Origin: Thermasporomyces composti
GTDB taxonomy: Bacteria > Actinomycetota > Actinomycetes > Propionibacteriales > Actinopolymorphaceae
Assembly (NCBI RefSeq): GCF_003386795.1
Contig: NZ_QTUC01000001.1
Location: 2,170,001 to 2,234,000 of the forward strand
DNA: 64,000 nucleotides
Direction of reading: 5' to 3'
The notes under the pieces are model-generated. The model made no database searches. It was not told where the DNA came from and saw only the letters and a list, made by a program, of their open reading frames with translations. Of the stretch, positions 26,715 through 35,720 are shown one piece after another (position 1 is the stretch's first letter; every line of letters begins with the position of its first letter). The position numbers and the translations under genes are program-made.

Positions 26715-27644
26715 ATGCCGGTGATCGAGGTCACCAAGCTGCGAAAGCACTACGGCGCGACGGTGGCGGTGGACGAGGTCTCCTTCACCGTCGACGCCGG
26801 CGAGATCTTCGGACTGCTGGGACCGAACGGCGCCGGCAAGACCACCACGGTGGAGTGCGTCGGCGGTCTCCGCGTCCCGGACGCCGGCGAGATCCGGGTG
26901 CTCGGCCTGGACCCACAGCGTGACCGTGCCGCGCTTCGACAGCGGGTGGGCATGCAACTCCAGGAGAGCGAGCTGCCCGACCTGATCAAGGTCTGGGAGG
27001 CGCTGGATCTCTACAGCTCCTACTACGACGAGCCGGCCGACTGGCGGCTGTTGCTGGAGGAGCTCGGTCTGGCCGACAAGGCCGCCACGCTGTTTCGGGA
27101 GCTTTCCGGCGGACAGAAGCAGCGGCTGTCGATCGCTCTCGCCTTGGTGGGCAACCCCGAGGTGCTGATTCTCGACGAACTGACCACCGGCTTGGATCCG
27201 CAGGCGCGTCGAGACACCTGGTCGCTGGTGGAGAGGATTCGCGCGCGTGGTGTGACAGTCGTCCTGGTCACCCACCTCATGGAGGAGGCCGAGTACCTCT
27301 GCGACAGGGTGGCGATCATCGCCGGGGGTCGAACCGTGGCGATCGATACGCCAGCCGGCCTCGTGGCCCGTGCCGGGACCGGCGAACGGATCACGTTCCG
27401 TCCGTCGGAGCCGGTCGATGCTCACCTCCTGGCGGAGCTGCCTGGGGTGACCAGTGTGTCCTGGCACCAGTCACGCCTCGTCGTCACCGGATCGGGTGAC
27501 GCGTTGCCCGCCGTGACGGCGTTCCTCGCCCGTCGCCAGATCATCGCCCACGACCTTCGCGTCCAGCAGGCCAGTCTCGATGACGCGTTCGTCGAGCTCA
27601 CCGGCCGCCCGCTCCAGGACGCGACGAACGGAGACACACCATGA
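26715..27644 (+). CDS. ABC transporter ATP-binding protein (drug/lipid exporter type)
   Basis: A 309-residue ATPase starting at ATG 26715 with AGGAAGGGAC upstream. Walker A GPNGAGKT, signature LSGGQKQR, Walker B LILDELTTGLDP (Leu replaces the usual Pro) and switch His in VTHLMEEAEYL are all present. The C-terminal 80 residues form the accessory domain typical of DrrA-like ATPases (VQQASLDDAFVELTG). It overlaps the permease gene by four bases (ATGA) and is followed by a two-component system, so antibiotic or envelope-stress export is plausible. Confidence 0.93.
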   Translation: MPVIEVTKLRKHYGATVAVDEVSFTVDAGEIFGLLGPNGAGKTTTVECVGGLRVPDAGEIRVLGLDPQRDRAALRQRVGMQLQESELPDLIKVWEALDLYSSYYDEPADWRLLLEELGLADKAATLFRELSGGQKQRLSIALALVGNPEVLILDELTTGLDPQARRDTWSLVERIRARGVTVVLVTHLMEEAEYLCDRVAIIAGGRTVAIDTPAGLVARAGTGERITFRPSEPVDAHLLAELPGVTSVSWHQSRLVVTGSGDALPAVTAFLARRQIIAHDLRVQQASLDDAFVELTGRPLQDATNGDTP

Positions 27645-28375
27645 CCCTGCTGGCCGCGATCACGTTCACCGAAGCCAAGCTGTTCCTGCGGGAACGGCTG
27701 ACCGTGTTCTTCACGCTCGTGTTCCCCACCGTGGTGTTCGGCGTCCTCGCGTCGATCCCGGCGTTACGCGTCCCTCTTGAGGACCTGGAGGGCGCTCGCT
27801 TCATCGACTACTTCATCCCGTCGATCGTGGTGATGACGCTCGCCATGGTCGCGGTCAACACGATGCCGACGCGGCTCGCCACCTATCGCGAGAAGGGTGT
27901 GCTGCGGCGTATGTCGACCACGCCGGTCCATCCGGGCGCTGTGCTCGTGGGTCAGCTCGTCGTCAACGCGGCGGCGGCGGCCGTGGGCACGGTCGTGCTC
28001 GTGGCTTTCGCGTCGACGGCCTTCGACGTACCGTTGCCACAACACCCGGCGGGTTTCGTGCTCGCGTACGTTCTCGGTGGCGGTGCGATGCTCGCGCTCG
28101 GGCTCTTGGCCGCGGCGTTGGCGCCGCGCGCCAACGCGGTCGGCGTGATCGCGTTGCCGATCTTCTTCCTCACCATGTTCGTCGGCGGTGCCTATTTGCC
28201 GCGGTTCATGCTGCCGGAGATCGTCGTACGCATCGGCGACTACACCCCGCCTGGGGTCCAGGCGCTCCAGGACGCGTGGACGGGCGCCGGCCCGGACCCG
28301 CTGCAGATGGTCAGCATGGCAGCTGTGGGGGTCGTGGCCGGCGTCGTGGCGGTTCGCTCCTTTCGGTGGGAGTGA
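27641..28375 (+). CDS. ABC-2 type permease
   Basis: A 244-residue membrane protein with six hydrophobic segments, including LTVFFTLVFPTVVFGVLASI, IVVMTLAMVAVNTMP and LPIFFLTMFVGGAYLP. The motif YREKGVLRRMSTTPVHPGAVLVGQ is the conserved cytoplasmic loop of DrrB/ABC-2 permeases. It starts at ATG 27641, overlapping the ATPase stop, and the two form one exporter. The histidine kinase follows 87 bases later. Confidence 0.92.
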   Translation: MTLLAAITFTEAKLFLRERLTVFFTLVFPTVVFGVLASIPALRVPLEDLEGARFIDYFIPSIVVMTLAMVAVNTMPTRLATYREKGVLRRMSTTPVHPGAVLVGQLVVNAAAAAVGTVVLVAFASTAFDVPLPQHPAGFVLAYVLGGGAMLALGLLAAALAPRANAVGVIALPIFFLTMFVGGAYLPRFMLPEIVVRIGDYTPPGVQALQDAWTGAGPDPLQMVSMAAVGVVAGVVAVRSFRWE

Positions 28376-28462
28376 GCCCCTGGGCGGGGCCTGGACCGCA
28401 GGTGAACGTCTCCGCCGGACCTGGCAGGGTGGTGTCTGGACGACGGCAGGGCCGAGGACGCG

Positions 28463-29743
28463 GTGTCTGCCGAGACCGCTGAGGAGGTGGCGGTGGCGAT
28501 ACCGCGGGCGACGCCGACGGTCTGGGAACGCGTGCAAGGACCGGTGTACGACGCGATCCCGTACTTCGTCCTGATCCTCTCCGCGCTGCTCACCCTCGCC
28601 AACCCTGACCAGGCCGGGAGAGGTCCGGCGCTGGCGTTGTCAGCTCTCGCCGCGGTGTGGATCTACCTCATGGTGACGCGACGCGTCGCTGAACGTCACC
28701 CGCTCGGCTTGGTCTACTTCGCCGGGTTCACGGCGCTCGCCGGTGCCCTGGTTCTTCTGGCGCCGCCCTTCGGCATCTTCGCCTGGGTTGGTTACCTGCA
28801 CGCGGTGGGCATCCTGCCGGGCTGGTGGAAGATCCCCGGAGTCGTCGCCACCGCGGTCGTCGTCGCGACGTCTCAGGCCGGCGGCATCCCCCACGACCAG
28901 GCGACCACGTCGCTGTTTCTCGTCCTCTTCGTCGTCAACGTCTGTCTCGCCGGGGTGCTGGGTGCGTTCGCGCTCGTGGACGTCCGGCGCAGCGCGGAGC
29001 AGAAAAAGACGATCGAGCAGCTCGCCGAGGCCAACCGCAAGCTCGAGGCGATGATGGCGGAGAATGCCGGGCTGCAGGCTCAGCTGCTCACCCAGGCGCG
29101 CGAGGCGGGCGTTCTGGACGAGCGACAGAGGATGGCGCGGGAGATCCACGACACCCTCGCCCAAGGGCTGACCGGCATCATCACCCAGCTCGAGGCCGCC
29201 CGGCAGGCCGCGAACGACCCGTCGGCGTGGCGCCGGCATCTCGACAACGCGTCGACGTTGGCCCGGGAGAGCCTCCGGGAGGCGCGGCGGTCGGTGCAGG
29301 CGCTCCGGACCGAGGCGCTCGACACCGCCCGACTGCCCGAGGTGCTCGCCGAGCTGGCGCGGCGGTGGGCGGAGGTTCACGGCGTCGCGGCGGAGGTCAC
29401 GACCACGGGAGAGCCTCGGCCACTGCACCCGGAAGTCGAGATGACCCTGCTGCGGACCGCGCAGGAGGCCCTGACCAATGTCGCCAAGCACGCCGGCGCG
29501 TCCCGCGTCGGCCTCACCCTCTCCTACATGGAGGACGTGGTGGCGCTGGACGTGCGCGACGACGGTGCTGGTTTCGATCCCGCGCGGCTGTCGGAGCAGG
29601 CGCCCGGCGAGGGCGGGTTCGGCTTGCTGGCCATGCGGCAGCGGGTGCGGCGCTTGGCCGGCCGTCTGGACGTGGAGTCCCGACCCGGGGCCGGGACGGC
29701 GATCTCGGCGAGCGTTCCCGTGATCCCTGCGGAAGCCAGGTGA
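28463..29743 (+). CDS. Sensor histidine kinase (NarL/LiaS-type, HisKA_3)
   Basis: A 426-residue kinase from GTG 28463. Five or six N-terminal membrane segments (residues 31-175) replace a large extracellular sensor. A coiled coil (178-215) leads to the HisKA_3 domain with phospho-acceptor His229 in REIHDTLAQGL, then a HATPase domain (QEALTNVAKHAGASR, DDGAGFDP, GGFGLLAMRQR). The lack of an outside domain suggests it senses membrane state or its linked exporter, as in LiaS/BceS-like systems. The response regulator follows 183 bases later. Confidence 0.93.
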   Translation: MSAETAEEVAVAIPRATPTVWERVQGPVYDAIPYFVLILSALLTLANPDQAGRGPALALSALAAVWIYLMVTRRVAERHPLGLVYFAGFTALAGALVLLAPPFGIFAWVGYLHAVGILPGWWKIPGVVATAVVVATSQAGGIPHDQATTSLFLVLFVVNVCLAGVLGAFALVDVRRSAEQKKTIEQLAEANRKLEAMMAENAGLQAQLLTQAREAGVLDERQRMAREIHDTLAQGLTGIITQLEAARQAANDPSAWRRHLDNASTLARESLREARRSVQALRTEALDTARLPEVLAELARRWAEVHGVAAEVTTTGEPRPLHPEVEMTLLRTAQEALTNVAKHAGASRVGLTLSYMEDVVALDVRDDGAGFDPARLSEQAPGEGGFGLLAMRQRVRRLAGRLDVESRPGAGTAISASVPVIPAEAR

Positions 29744-29790
29744 GCGTGCGCGAGCTGGGGCGCACCGCCGAAGCCAGACGAGAGCCCCGC

Positions 29791-29846
29791 GGAAGCCCCA
29801 GGAAGCCCTGCGGAAGCCCCAGGAAGCCCTGGAAGCCCCAGGAAGC
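29791..29846 (+). repeat. Tandem 9-11-base repeats between kinase and regulator genes
   Basis: Six consecutive copies of GGAAGCCC plus one to three bases lie between the kinase stop and the regulator start. They continue as GGAAGC at the last copy. No conserved protein is encoded here in any frame. Confidence 0.8.
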
Positions 29847-29926
29847 ATGGCGAAACCCGAGGCCAGGTGAGCGCCGCGAGGCCACGAGATGCCGACGGGC
29901 GCCAGGTGAGCGAGGAGGAGCCGAGG

Positions 29927-30583
29927 ATGGACGTGCCCGCCCCGAGCGAGCGGATCCGGCTGTTGCTGGTCGATGACCACCCGGTGGTCCGGGACGGTCT
30001 GCGTGGCATGCTCGCTGGCGACCCGCGCTTCGAGGTCGTGGGCGAGGCCGCCGATGGGGCGGAGGCGGTCGCGCGAGCCGAGGTGCTCGTGCCGGATGTC
30101 ATCCTGATGGACCTGCGAATGCCGGGGATGGACGGCGTGGCGGCGATCACTCGGTTGGCCGAGCGCGGCGTGCCGTCGCGGGTGCTGGTGCTCACCACCT
30201 ACGACACCGACACGGACGTGGTCGCCGCGGTGGAGGCCGGCGCTACCGGCTACCTCCTCAAGGACGCGCCCCGCGAGGACCTGCTGCGGGCGGTCGTGGC
30301 CACTGCTCGCGGCGAGGCGGTCCTCTCGCCGGCGGTCGCCACGCGGCTGCTCGGGCAAGTCCGTCAGCCAGCGCGGGAGCCGTTGAGCCAACGGGAGCTC
30401 GACGTGCTCGCCCTCATCGCGCAGGGTGCGACGAACCGGGAGGCGGCGGAGTCGCTGTTCATCAGCGAGGCCACCGTCAAGACACACCTGCTCCACATCT
30501 ACGCCAAGCTCGGCGTCAACGACCGTGCCGCGGCGGTCGCGGTGGCGTACGAGCGCGGACTCCTGGGGCCACAGGGACGCTGA
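29927..30583 (+). CDS. Response regulator, NarL/FixJ family
   Basis: A 218-residue regulator with a receiver domain (10-125; phospho-acceptor Asp62 in VILMDLRMPGMDG, Lys in GYLLKDAPRE) and a LuxR-type helix-turn-helix (SQRELDVLALIAQGATNREA, FISEATVKTHLLHIYAKLGV). ATG 29927 has GAGGAGGAG nearby; a GTG 60 bases upstream is possible. It is the partner of the preceding kinase and probably controls the ABC exporter upstream. Confidence 0.94.
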   Translation: MDVPAPSERIRLLLVDDHPVVRDGLRGMLAGDPRFEVVGEAADGAEAVARAEVLVPDVILMDLRMPGMDGVAAITRLAERGVPSRVLVLTTYDTDTDVVAAVEAGATGYLLKDAPREDLLRAVVATARGEAVLSPAVATRLLGQVRQPAREPLSQRELDVLALIAQGATNREAAESLFISEATVKTHLLHIYAKLGVNDRAAAVAVAYERGLLGPQGR

Positions 30584-30676
30584 GCGGTCGGGACCGTGTC
30601 CGGCGGGCTGACCGCTGTCGGGCTGAATCGGGCGAATCGCCACAACGTGGGGTTTGGCCGTGCAAGGATCGGGTGG

Positions 30677-31165
30677 GTGAGCATCTACGACATCCCCCTG
30701 CGCACGCTCGCCGGCGCCCCGTGGTCACTGGCCGAGCTGGCCGGACGGGCGTTGCTCATCGTCAACGTGGCGTCGAAGTGTGGGTTGACCCCGCAGTACG
30801 AGGGACTCCAGCAGCTCCACGAGCGCTACGCCGACCGGGGCTTCTCCGTCGTCGGCTTCCCGTGCAACCAGTTCGGCGGCCAGGAGCCTGGGACGCCCGA
30901 GGAGATCCAGGACTTCTGCTCGACGACGTACGGTGTGACGTTCCCCCTGGGCGAGAAGATCGAGGTCAACGGTCCCGGCCGGCACCCGTTGTACGTCGAG
31001 CTGACCTCGGTCGCCGACGACGACGGGGAGGCCGGCGACGTCGAGTGGAACTTCGAGAAGTTCCTGGTTGCGCCGTCGGGCGCGGTGGTGCGGCGGTTCC
31101 GGCCGGGGACCGAGCCCACCGATCCGGAGTTGGTCGCCGCGATCGAGGCCCAGCTGCCGGGCTGA
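30677..31165 (+). CDS. Glutathione peroxidase family thiol peroxidase
   Basis: A 162-residue cytoplasmic peroxidase. The peroxidatic Cys35 is in NVASKCGLTPQY, the catalytic Gln is in FPCNQFGGQEPG (the Cys there is a likely resolving residue), and the Trp is in WNFEKFLV. Bacterial members usually use thioredoxin rather than glutathione. GTG 30677 is preceded by AAGGAT and seven bases, a leaderless-type start. An upstream in-frame start would add a non-conserved extension. Confidence 0.92.
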   Translation: MSIYDIPLRTLAGAPWSLAELAGRALLIVNVASKCGLTPQYEGLQQLHERYADRGFSVVGFPCNQFGGQEPGTPEEIQDFCSTTYGVTFPLGEKIEVNGPGRHPLYVELTSVADDDGEAGDVEWNFEKFLVAPSGAVVRRFRPGTEPTDPELVAAIEAQLPG

Positions 31166-31184
31166 CCGCGTCGAGTCCGGCGAG

Positions 31185-31203
31185 TTAGGTTAGCCTTCTC
31201 TTG
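31185..31203 (+). promoter_or_regulatory. Iron-box-like site (DmdR/IdeR family)
   Basis: The 19-mer TTAGGTTAGCCTTCTCTTG matches the actinobacterial iron-box consensus at 13 positions, with the left half TTAGGTTAG exact. It lies 57 bases before the first gene of the iron-uptake operon, where an iron-dependent repressor would block transcription. Confidence 0.6.
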
Positions 31204-31259
31204 GTTGCCGCCCTTGGGGTGGTTGAGCGGGTGGCTGATCTTTCGCCCGGAGGACGCCG

Positions 31260-32318
31260 ATGGCCCGTGCGGTCGGGACACTGGACCGTCAGGGCGACGT
31301 CGTCCCCGCCAGCCGACGAAGCGTGACGGCGCTGCGCGGAGCCGGTCTCCTCGTCGCCCTCGCGGTCCTCGTCCTCGTCGCCCTGCTCAGCGTCGCCCTA
31401 GGGGCCAAGCCGATCCCGCTGTCCGAGGTCGTCGACGTGCTGGTGCACCGCGGCACCTCGAACGAGGCCGTCGTCATCTGGGAGCTCCGTGTGCCGCGGA
31501 CCATCCTCGGCCTCGCGGTCGGCGCCGCCCTCGGATTGGCCGGCGCCCTCATGCAGGCGCTGACCCGTAACCCGCTCGCTGACCCCGGCATCCTCGGGAT
31601 CACCGCGGGCGCGGCGGCGGCGGTGGTGGTCGCCATCGCGTTCCTCGGTGTGACGAGCCTGGTGTCGTACGTCTGGTTCGCCCTCGTCGGGGCGGCGGCC
31701 GCCGCTGTGGTCGTCTACCTGCTCGGGTCGGCGGGGCGTGGCGGCGCGACACCGGTCCGGCTGGCGTTGGCCGGCACCGCGATCAGTGCGGCCCTCATGG
31801 CGTTCATCCAGTCGATCACGCTCTCCCACACCGACGTCTTCGACGAGTACCGGTTCTGGGCGGTCGGGTCGCTCGCCGGACGGGACGAGACGGTTCTCCT
31901 CCAGGTGTGGCCGTTCCTTCTGGTCGGGTGCCTGCTCGCGCTCGGCCTGGGCGGGGCGCTCAACGCCGTTTCCCTCGGCGACGAGACGGGCCGGGCGCTG
32001 GGCGCTCACCTGGGTCGCACCCGTGCGCTCGGAGCGGTGGCGATCACGCTGTTGTGTGGCGCCGCGACCGCCGCCGTCGGTCCGGTGGGTTTCGTCGGCT
32101 TGACGATCCCGCACATCGCGCGCGCCATCTGCGGCCCCGACCAGCGCTGGGTCCTCGCCTACTCGGTGGTGCTGGGCCCCACCCTGCTCGTCGCGGCGGA
32201 CGTCGTCGGCCGCCTCGTGGCGCGGCCGGGAGAGGTGGAGGTCGGCATCGTCACCGCCGTCGTGGGTGCGCCCGTCTTCCTCTCCTTGGTACGCCGACGG
32301 AGGATCGCGCAGCTATGA
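31260..32318 (+). CDS. FecCD-family iron-siderophore ABC permease 1
   Basis: A 352-residue permease with about nine or ten membrane segments. Family motifs: LRVPRTILGLAVGAALGLAG, QALTRNPLADPGILGITAGA, and PVGFVGLTIPHIAR near the end. FecCD proteins form the channel for ferric siderophores or haem. It is the first of three coupled genes (ATGA overlap with the next) and lies behind an iron-box-like site. No periplasmic binding-protein gene is present in the window. Confidence 0.95.
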   Translation: MARAVGTLDRQGDVVPASRRSVTALRGAGLLVALAVLVLVALLSVALGAKPIPLSEVVDVLVHRGTSNEAVVIWELRVPRTILGLAVGAALGLAGALMQALTRNPLADPGILGITAGAAAAVVVAIAFLGVTSLVSYVWFALVGAAAAAVVVYLLGSAGRGGATPVRLALAGTAISAALMAFIQSITLSHTDVFDEYRFWAVGSLAGRDETVLLQVWPFLLVGCLLALGLGGALNAVSLGDETGRALGAHLGRTRALGAVAITLLCGAATAAVGPVGFVGLTIPHIARAICGPDQRWVLAYSVVLGPTLLVAADVVGRLVARPGEVEVGIVTAVVGAPVFLSLVRRRRIAQL

Positions 32319-33382
32319 CGGTGGTCACCGCCCAGCACGCTGATCCTCGCCTGCCGGGCCGCGCGCTCCGCGTGGGCGGGCTGTCGTTCCGGCTTCGAGC
32401 GCGGACCGTGGCGGTCTGCCTTGGCCTGGCGCTCCTCGCTCTCGTCGGCGCCGCGGTGACGCTGTCGACGGGTGACTACCCGATCCCGCTCCCCGACGTG
32501 GTGCGCGCCCTCGTCGGCGACGGCAGCCAGGCGAGCACCTTCATCGTCGTGACCCTGCGGCTTCCGCGACTGCTGACGGCTCTGCTGGTCGGCGCCGCTC
32601 TCGGTCTCGGCGGGGCGGTCTTCCAGAGTCTGACGCGCAACCCGCTGGGAAGCCCGGACATCGTGGGCTTCACGACGGGCGCGGCGTCCGGCGCCCTGGT
32701 CGCCTTGCTCATCGTCAAGGCGGGTCCGGCGGGTGTCGCGAGCGCGGCCGTCGGCGGAGGTCTGGCGACGGCCCTGCTGGTCTACGTGTTGGCCTGGAAG
32801 CGGGGCGTCCAGGGCTACCGGCTCGTGCTGGTCGGCATCGGGGTGAGCGCGCTCCTCACCTCCGTCAACTCCTACCTGCTCACCCGCGCCGACGTGGTGG
32901 ACGCGCAGTACGCCGCGGCGTGGCTCACCGGGAGCTTGAACGGCCGCGGCTGGGAGCACGTGGGCCCGGTCGCGGCGGCGCTCGCCGTCCTCGTACCGGC
33001 GCTCCTGCTGCTCGGCCGACGACTCCGCATGCTGGAGATGGGCGACGACGTGGCGAAGGCGCTCGGGGTCCCGGTCGAGCGGTCGCGACTGGCCCTGATC
33101 GTGCTGGCGGTCGGCGTCACGGCGGTGGCGACCGCCTCGGCGGGGCCGGTCGCCTTCGTAGCCCTGGCGGCACCTCAGCTCGCCCGCCGGCTGACGGGAG
33201 AACCAGGCGTCGGGCTCGTGTCGTCCGCCCTCATGGGCTCGTGCGTCCTGGTGTTCAGCGACCTCGCCGCGCAACGCCTGCTCGCGCCGACACAGCTGCC
33301 CGTCGGCGTCATGACCGGGGCCGTCGGCGGTGTCTACCTGGCTTGGCTGCTCGCGCGGGAATGGAGGTCCGGGCGGTCATGA
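32315..33382 (+). CDS. FecCD-family iron-siderophore ABC permease 2
   Basis: A 355-residue partner of the preceding permease, starting at ATG 32315 within the previous stop. It has the same family motifs (LRLPRLLTALLVGAALGLGG, QSLTRNPLGSPDIVGFTTGA, GPVAFVALAAPQLARR). A longer in-frame extension into the first permease is spurious. The two probably form a heterodimer, as FepD/FepG do. The ATPase gene overlaps its stop by four bases. Confidence 0.95.
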   Translation: MTVVTAQHADPRLPGRALRVGGLSFRLRARTVAVCLGLALLALVGAAVTLSTGDYPIPLPDVVRALVGDGSQASTFIVVTLRLPRLLTALLVGAALGLGGAVFQSLTRNPLGSPDIVGFTTGAASGALVALLIVKAGPAGVASAAVGGGLATALLVYVLAWKRGVQGYRLVLVGIGVSALLTSVNSYLLTRADVVDAQYAAAWLTGSLNGRGWEHVGPVAAALAVLVPALLLLGRRLRMLEMGDDVAKALGVPVERSRLALIVLAVGVTAVATASAGPVAFVALAAPQLARRLTGEPGVGLVSSALMGSCVLVFSDLAAQRLLAPTQLPVGVMTGAVGGVYLAWLLAREWRSGRS

Positions 33383-34221
33383 CGCGTCACGGCGAGACGA
33401 GCCGGCTCTGGGCCGAGCAGCTCACCCTCGGCTACGACGGGCGGATCGTGGCGGACGGGCTCGACGCGGTCATCCCCGACGGCTCGTTCACCGTCATCAT
33501 CGGCCCGAACGCCTGCGGCAAGTCCACCTTGCTCCGCGCCCTCGCGCGCACGCTGCGACCCACCCGTGGGGCGGTGTACCTCGACGGGCAGACGATCTCC
33601 TCCTACTCGACGAAGGAGGTGGCCCGCCGGCTCGGTCTGCTCCCCCAGAGCCCCATCGCGCCTGACGGCATCACGGTGGCCGACCTCGTGGCCCGCGGGC
33701 GGTACCCCCACCAGCGGCTGCTCCGCCAGTGGTCACGGGACGACGAGGCGGCCGTGGCCGAGGCGATGGCGGCGACCGGCGTGGCCGAGCTCGCCGACCG
33801 GTTCGTCGACGAGCTGTCGGGTGGTCAGCGGCAGCGGGTCTGGTTGGCCATGGCGCTCGCCCAGCAGACGTCCCTGCTCCTGCTCGACGAGCCGACGACG
33901 TACCTCGACATCGCTCACCAGATCGAGGTCCTCGACCTCTGCGCGGACCTTCACGAACGTCAGGGCCGCACGCTCGTCGCCGTGCTCCATGACTTGAACC
34001 AGGCCGCACGGTACGCCACCCACCTGGTCGTCATGCGAGACGGCGCCATCGTCGCGTCCGGTCCACCGTCCCAGGTGCTGACGGCCGAGCTCGTGGAGCG
34101 AGTCTTCGACCTGCCCTGCCGGGTGATCGCGGATCCGGAGGCGGGGACACCCTTGGTGGTGCCGGCCAGTCGGCGGGCTCGCGTCGCGACCGAGCCGGCA
34201 GCCGGTCAGGCGGCGTCCTAG
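33379..34221 (+). CDS. Iron-siderophore ABC ATP-binding protein
   Basis: A 280-residue ATPase of the FepC/FecE type. Walker A GPNACGKST (Lys48), signature LSGGQRQRVWLAMALAQ, Walker B LLLLDEPTTYLD and switch His in LHDLNQAARYA are all characteristic of siderophore importers. It starts at ATG 33379, overlapping the second permease, and closes the operon. A 12-base palindrome (CCGGCGCGCCGG, 34232-34243) after its stop may help terminate transcription against the convergent desulfurase-like gene. Confidence 0.95.
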   Translation: MTRHGETSRLWAEQLTLGYDGRIVADGLDAVIPDGSFTVIIGPNACGKSTLLRALARTLRPTRGAVYLDGQTISSYSTKEVARRLGLLPQSPIAPDGITVADLVARGRYPHQRLLRQWSRDDEAAVAEAMAATGVAELADRFVDELSGGQRQRVWLAMALAQQTSLLLLDEPTTYLDIAHQIEVLDLCADLHERQGRTLVAVLHDLNQAARYATHLVVMRDGAIVASGPPSQVLTAELVERVFDLPCRVIADPEAGTPLVVPASRRARVATEPAAGQAAS

Positions 34222-34254
34222 GGCCCGGTCCGCCGGCGCGCCGGTCTCGACCTC

Positions 34255-35649
34255 TCACGCGGTGAGCGGCTCACATGGCGACGTGCCCCGGTCAGCCGCG
34301 CCGGTGGTCGAGACGGCCCAGTCGGGAAGGCCTCGCGGGTCCGGTGTCGGCGCCCATCGACCGTCGACGACGTCGTAGCTCCAGCGAGGTCCGGACGTGA
34401 CGAGCTGTTCCACTGCGGCGGCGAGGCGCTCGACGTCGTCCAGCGTCGTCCCGACGCCGAAGCTCGCGCGGACCGCCCCCTCAGGCGCGCCGAGGCGCGA
34501 CAGGAGGGGATGCGCGCAGAACTTGCCGTCCCGGACGCCGATCCCGTGTTCAGCGGAGAGGTAGGCGGCCACGAGCCCGGGCGCGTACCCGTCCACGGTG
34601 AACGCCACCACCCCGATCGAGGTCGTGCTGTCTCGCCAGATCCGCAGGGTTCGGACACCGGGCAGCCGGTTGAGGCGGTCGGTGAGCGCCGTGCGGAGGG
34701 CCTCCTCGTGCGCCTCCAGCGCGCCCGACGGTAGCTGGGAGAGGGTGCGAGCAGCCTGGGCGAGGGTCGCCGCCCCGAGGACGTTCGGGGTGCCTCCCTC
34801 GTGCCGCTGCGGTGCGGCCGCCCACTCGGTGTGGGTGAGGGTGACCTCGCGGACGGCACCCCCTCCCGGCAGGTATGCCGGGGCCTCGTCGAGCCAGTCC
34901 CTCCGTCCGGCGAGCACGCCGGCTCCGAACGGCGCGTAGAGCTTGTGCCCGGACAGCGCGACGTAGTCCACCCCGGACGACGCCAGGTCGATCCTGCGGT
35001 GGGGGGCGAGCTGCGCAGCGTCGAGGACGACTCGGGCGCCGGCCGCGTGGGCGAGCTCCACGATCTCGGCGAGAGGCAAGACCTCGCCGGTGACGTTCGA
35101 CGCGCCGGTGATGGCGAGGAGGCTGGCCGGTCGCGCCTCCAGCTCCGCGCGCAGACTCACCAGCGTGGCCCGCTGGGTGGTGCCGGCGAGGACGCAGCGG
35201 TGTTGGCCTCGCCGCCACGGAAGCAGGTTGGCGTGGTGCTCGATGTCGAGGAAGGTGACGCGGCCGCCACCAGGGCCGTCGTCGGGGACACACCGTGCCA
35301 ACAGGTTGAGCGCGTCGGTGGTGTTGCGGGTGAAGATCACCACGTCGTCGGGACGCGCACCGAGAAACGCCGCGACGTCGGCCCGGGCACCTTCGTAGAG
35401 CGCGGTGCAGACCTGGGAGGTGTAGCCGGCGCCGCGGTGGACGCTCGCGTAGTACGGCAGCACCTCGCTCAGGTGGTCGGCGACCGACTGCAGGCTCGGA
35501 GCGCTCGCGGCGTAGTCGAGGTTGGCGTACGGGAGGGAGTCGCCGGTGACGAGCGGGACCTCGATGCCGGTGCCGACCACGGGAAGCAGCGGCGCCTGGC
35601 CAGGACACGCGGGGTCAGCGGAGTTCACCTGGACGTCGAGAGCAGTCAC
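34255..35649 (-). CDS. Class V aminotransferase (cysteine-desulfurase-like)
   Basis: A 464-residue PLP enzyme from GTG 35649. The SufS/CsdA-like fold is shown by NLDYAASAPSLQSV, FTRNTTDALNLLA, the IEHHANLLPW loop (His138/139), Asp210 in RVVLDAAQLAPH and the PLP lysine Lys236 in ALSGHKLYAPFGAG. Cys378 in DGKFCAHPL aligns with the persulfide Cys loop of SufS. No suf or isc genes are nearby. A SAM-IV riboswitch precedes it, so it probably serves sulfur amino-acid metabolism rather than Fe-S assembly. A 48-codon in-frame extension upstream is the riboswitch sequence, not protein. Confidence 0.9.
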   Translation of the reverse strand: MTALDVQVNSADPACPGQAPLLPVVGTGIEVPLVTGDSLPYANLDYAASAPSLQSVADHLSEVLPYYASVHRGAGYTSQVCTALYEGARADVAAFLGARPDDVVIFTRNTTDALNLLARCVPDDGPGGGRVTFLDIEHHANLLPWRRGQHRCVLAGTTQRATLVSLRAELEARPASLLAITGASNVTGEVLPLAEIVELAHAAGARVVLDAAQLAPHRRIDLASSGVDYVALSGHKLYAPFGAGVLAGRRDWLDEAPAYLPGGGAVREVTLTHTEWAAAPQRHEGGTPNVLGAATLAQAARTLSQLPSGALEAHEEALRTALTDRLNRLPGVRTLRIWRDSTTSIGVVAFTVDGYAPGLVAAYLSAEHGIGVRDGKFCAHPLLSRLGAPEGAVRASFGVGTTLDDVERLAAAVEQLVTSGPRWSYDVVDGRWAPTPDPRGLPDWAVSTTGAADRGTSPCEPLTA

Positions 35650-35670
35650 ACCACACCTCACGGGGCTCAG

Positions 35671-35693
35671 GGACCCCGAGGGTTCTGGGGTCC
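35671..35693 (-). terminator. Hairpin between riboswitch and coding start
   Basis: GGACCCC and GGGGTCC (plus-strand coordinates 35671-35677 and 35687-35693) form a seven-base stem. An alternative GGGG/CCCC pairing with 35662-35665 could compete. The hairpin lies between the aptamer and the ribosome site, so it may be the expression platform. Confidence 0.45.
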
Positions 35694-35720
35694 GCGCTTG
35701 CGGTGCCACGTGGCACGCCT

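Noticed and set aside
28640-30643. 667-codon open frame on the minus strand
   Set aside because: Shadow of the histidine kinase and response regulator genes.
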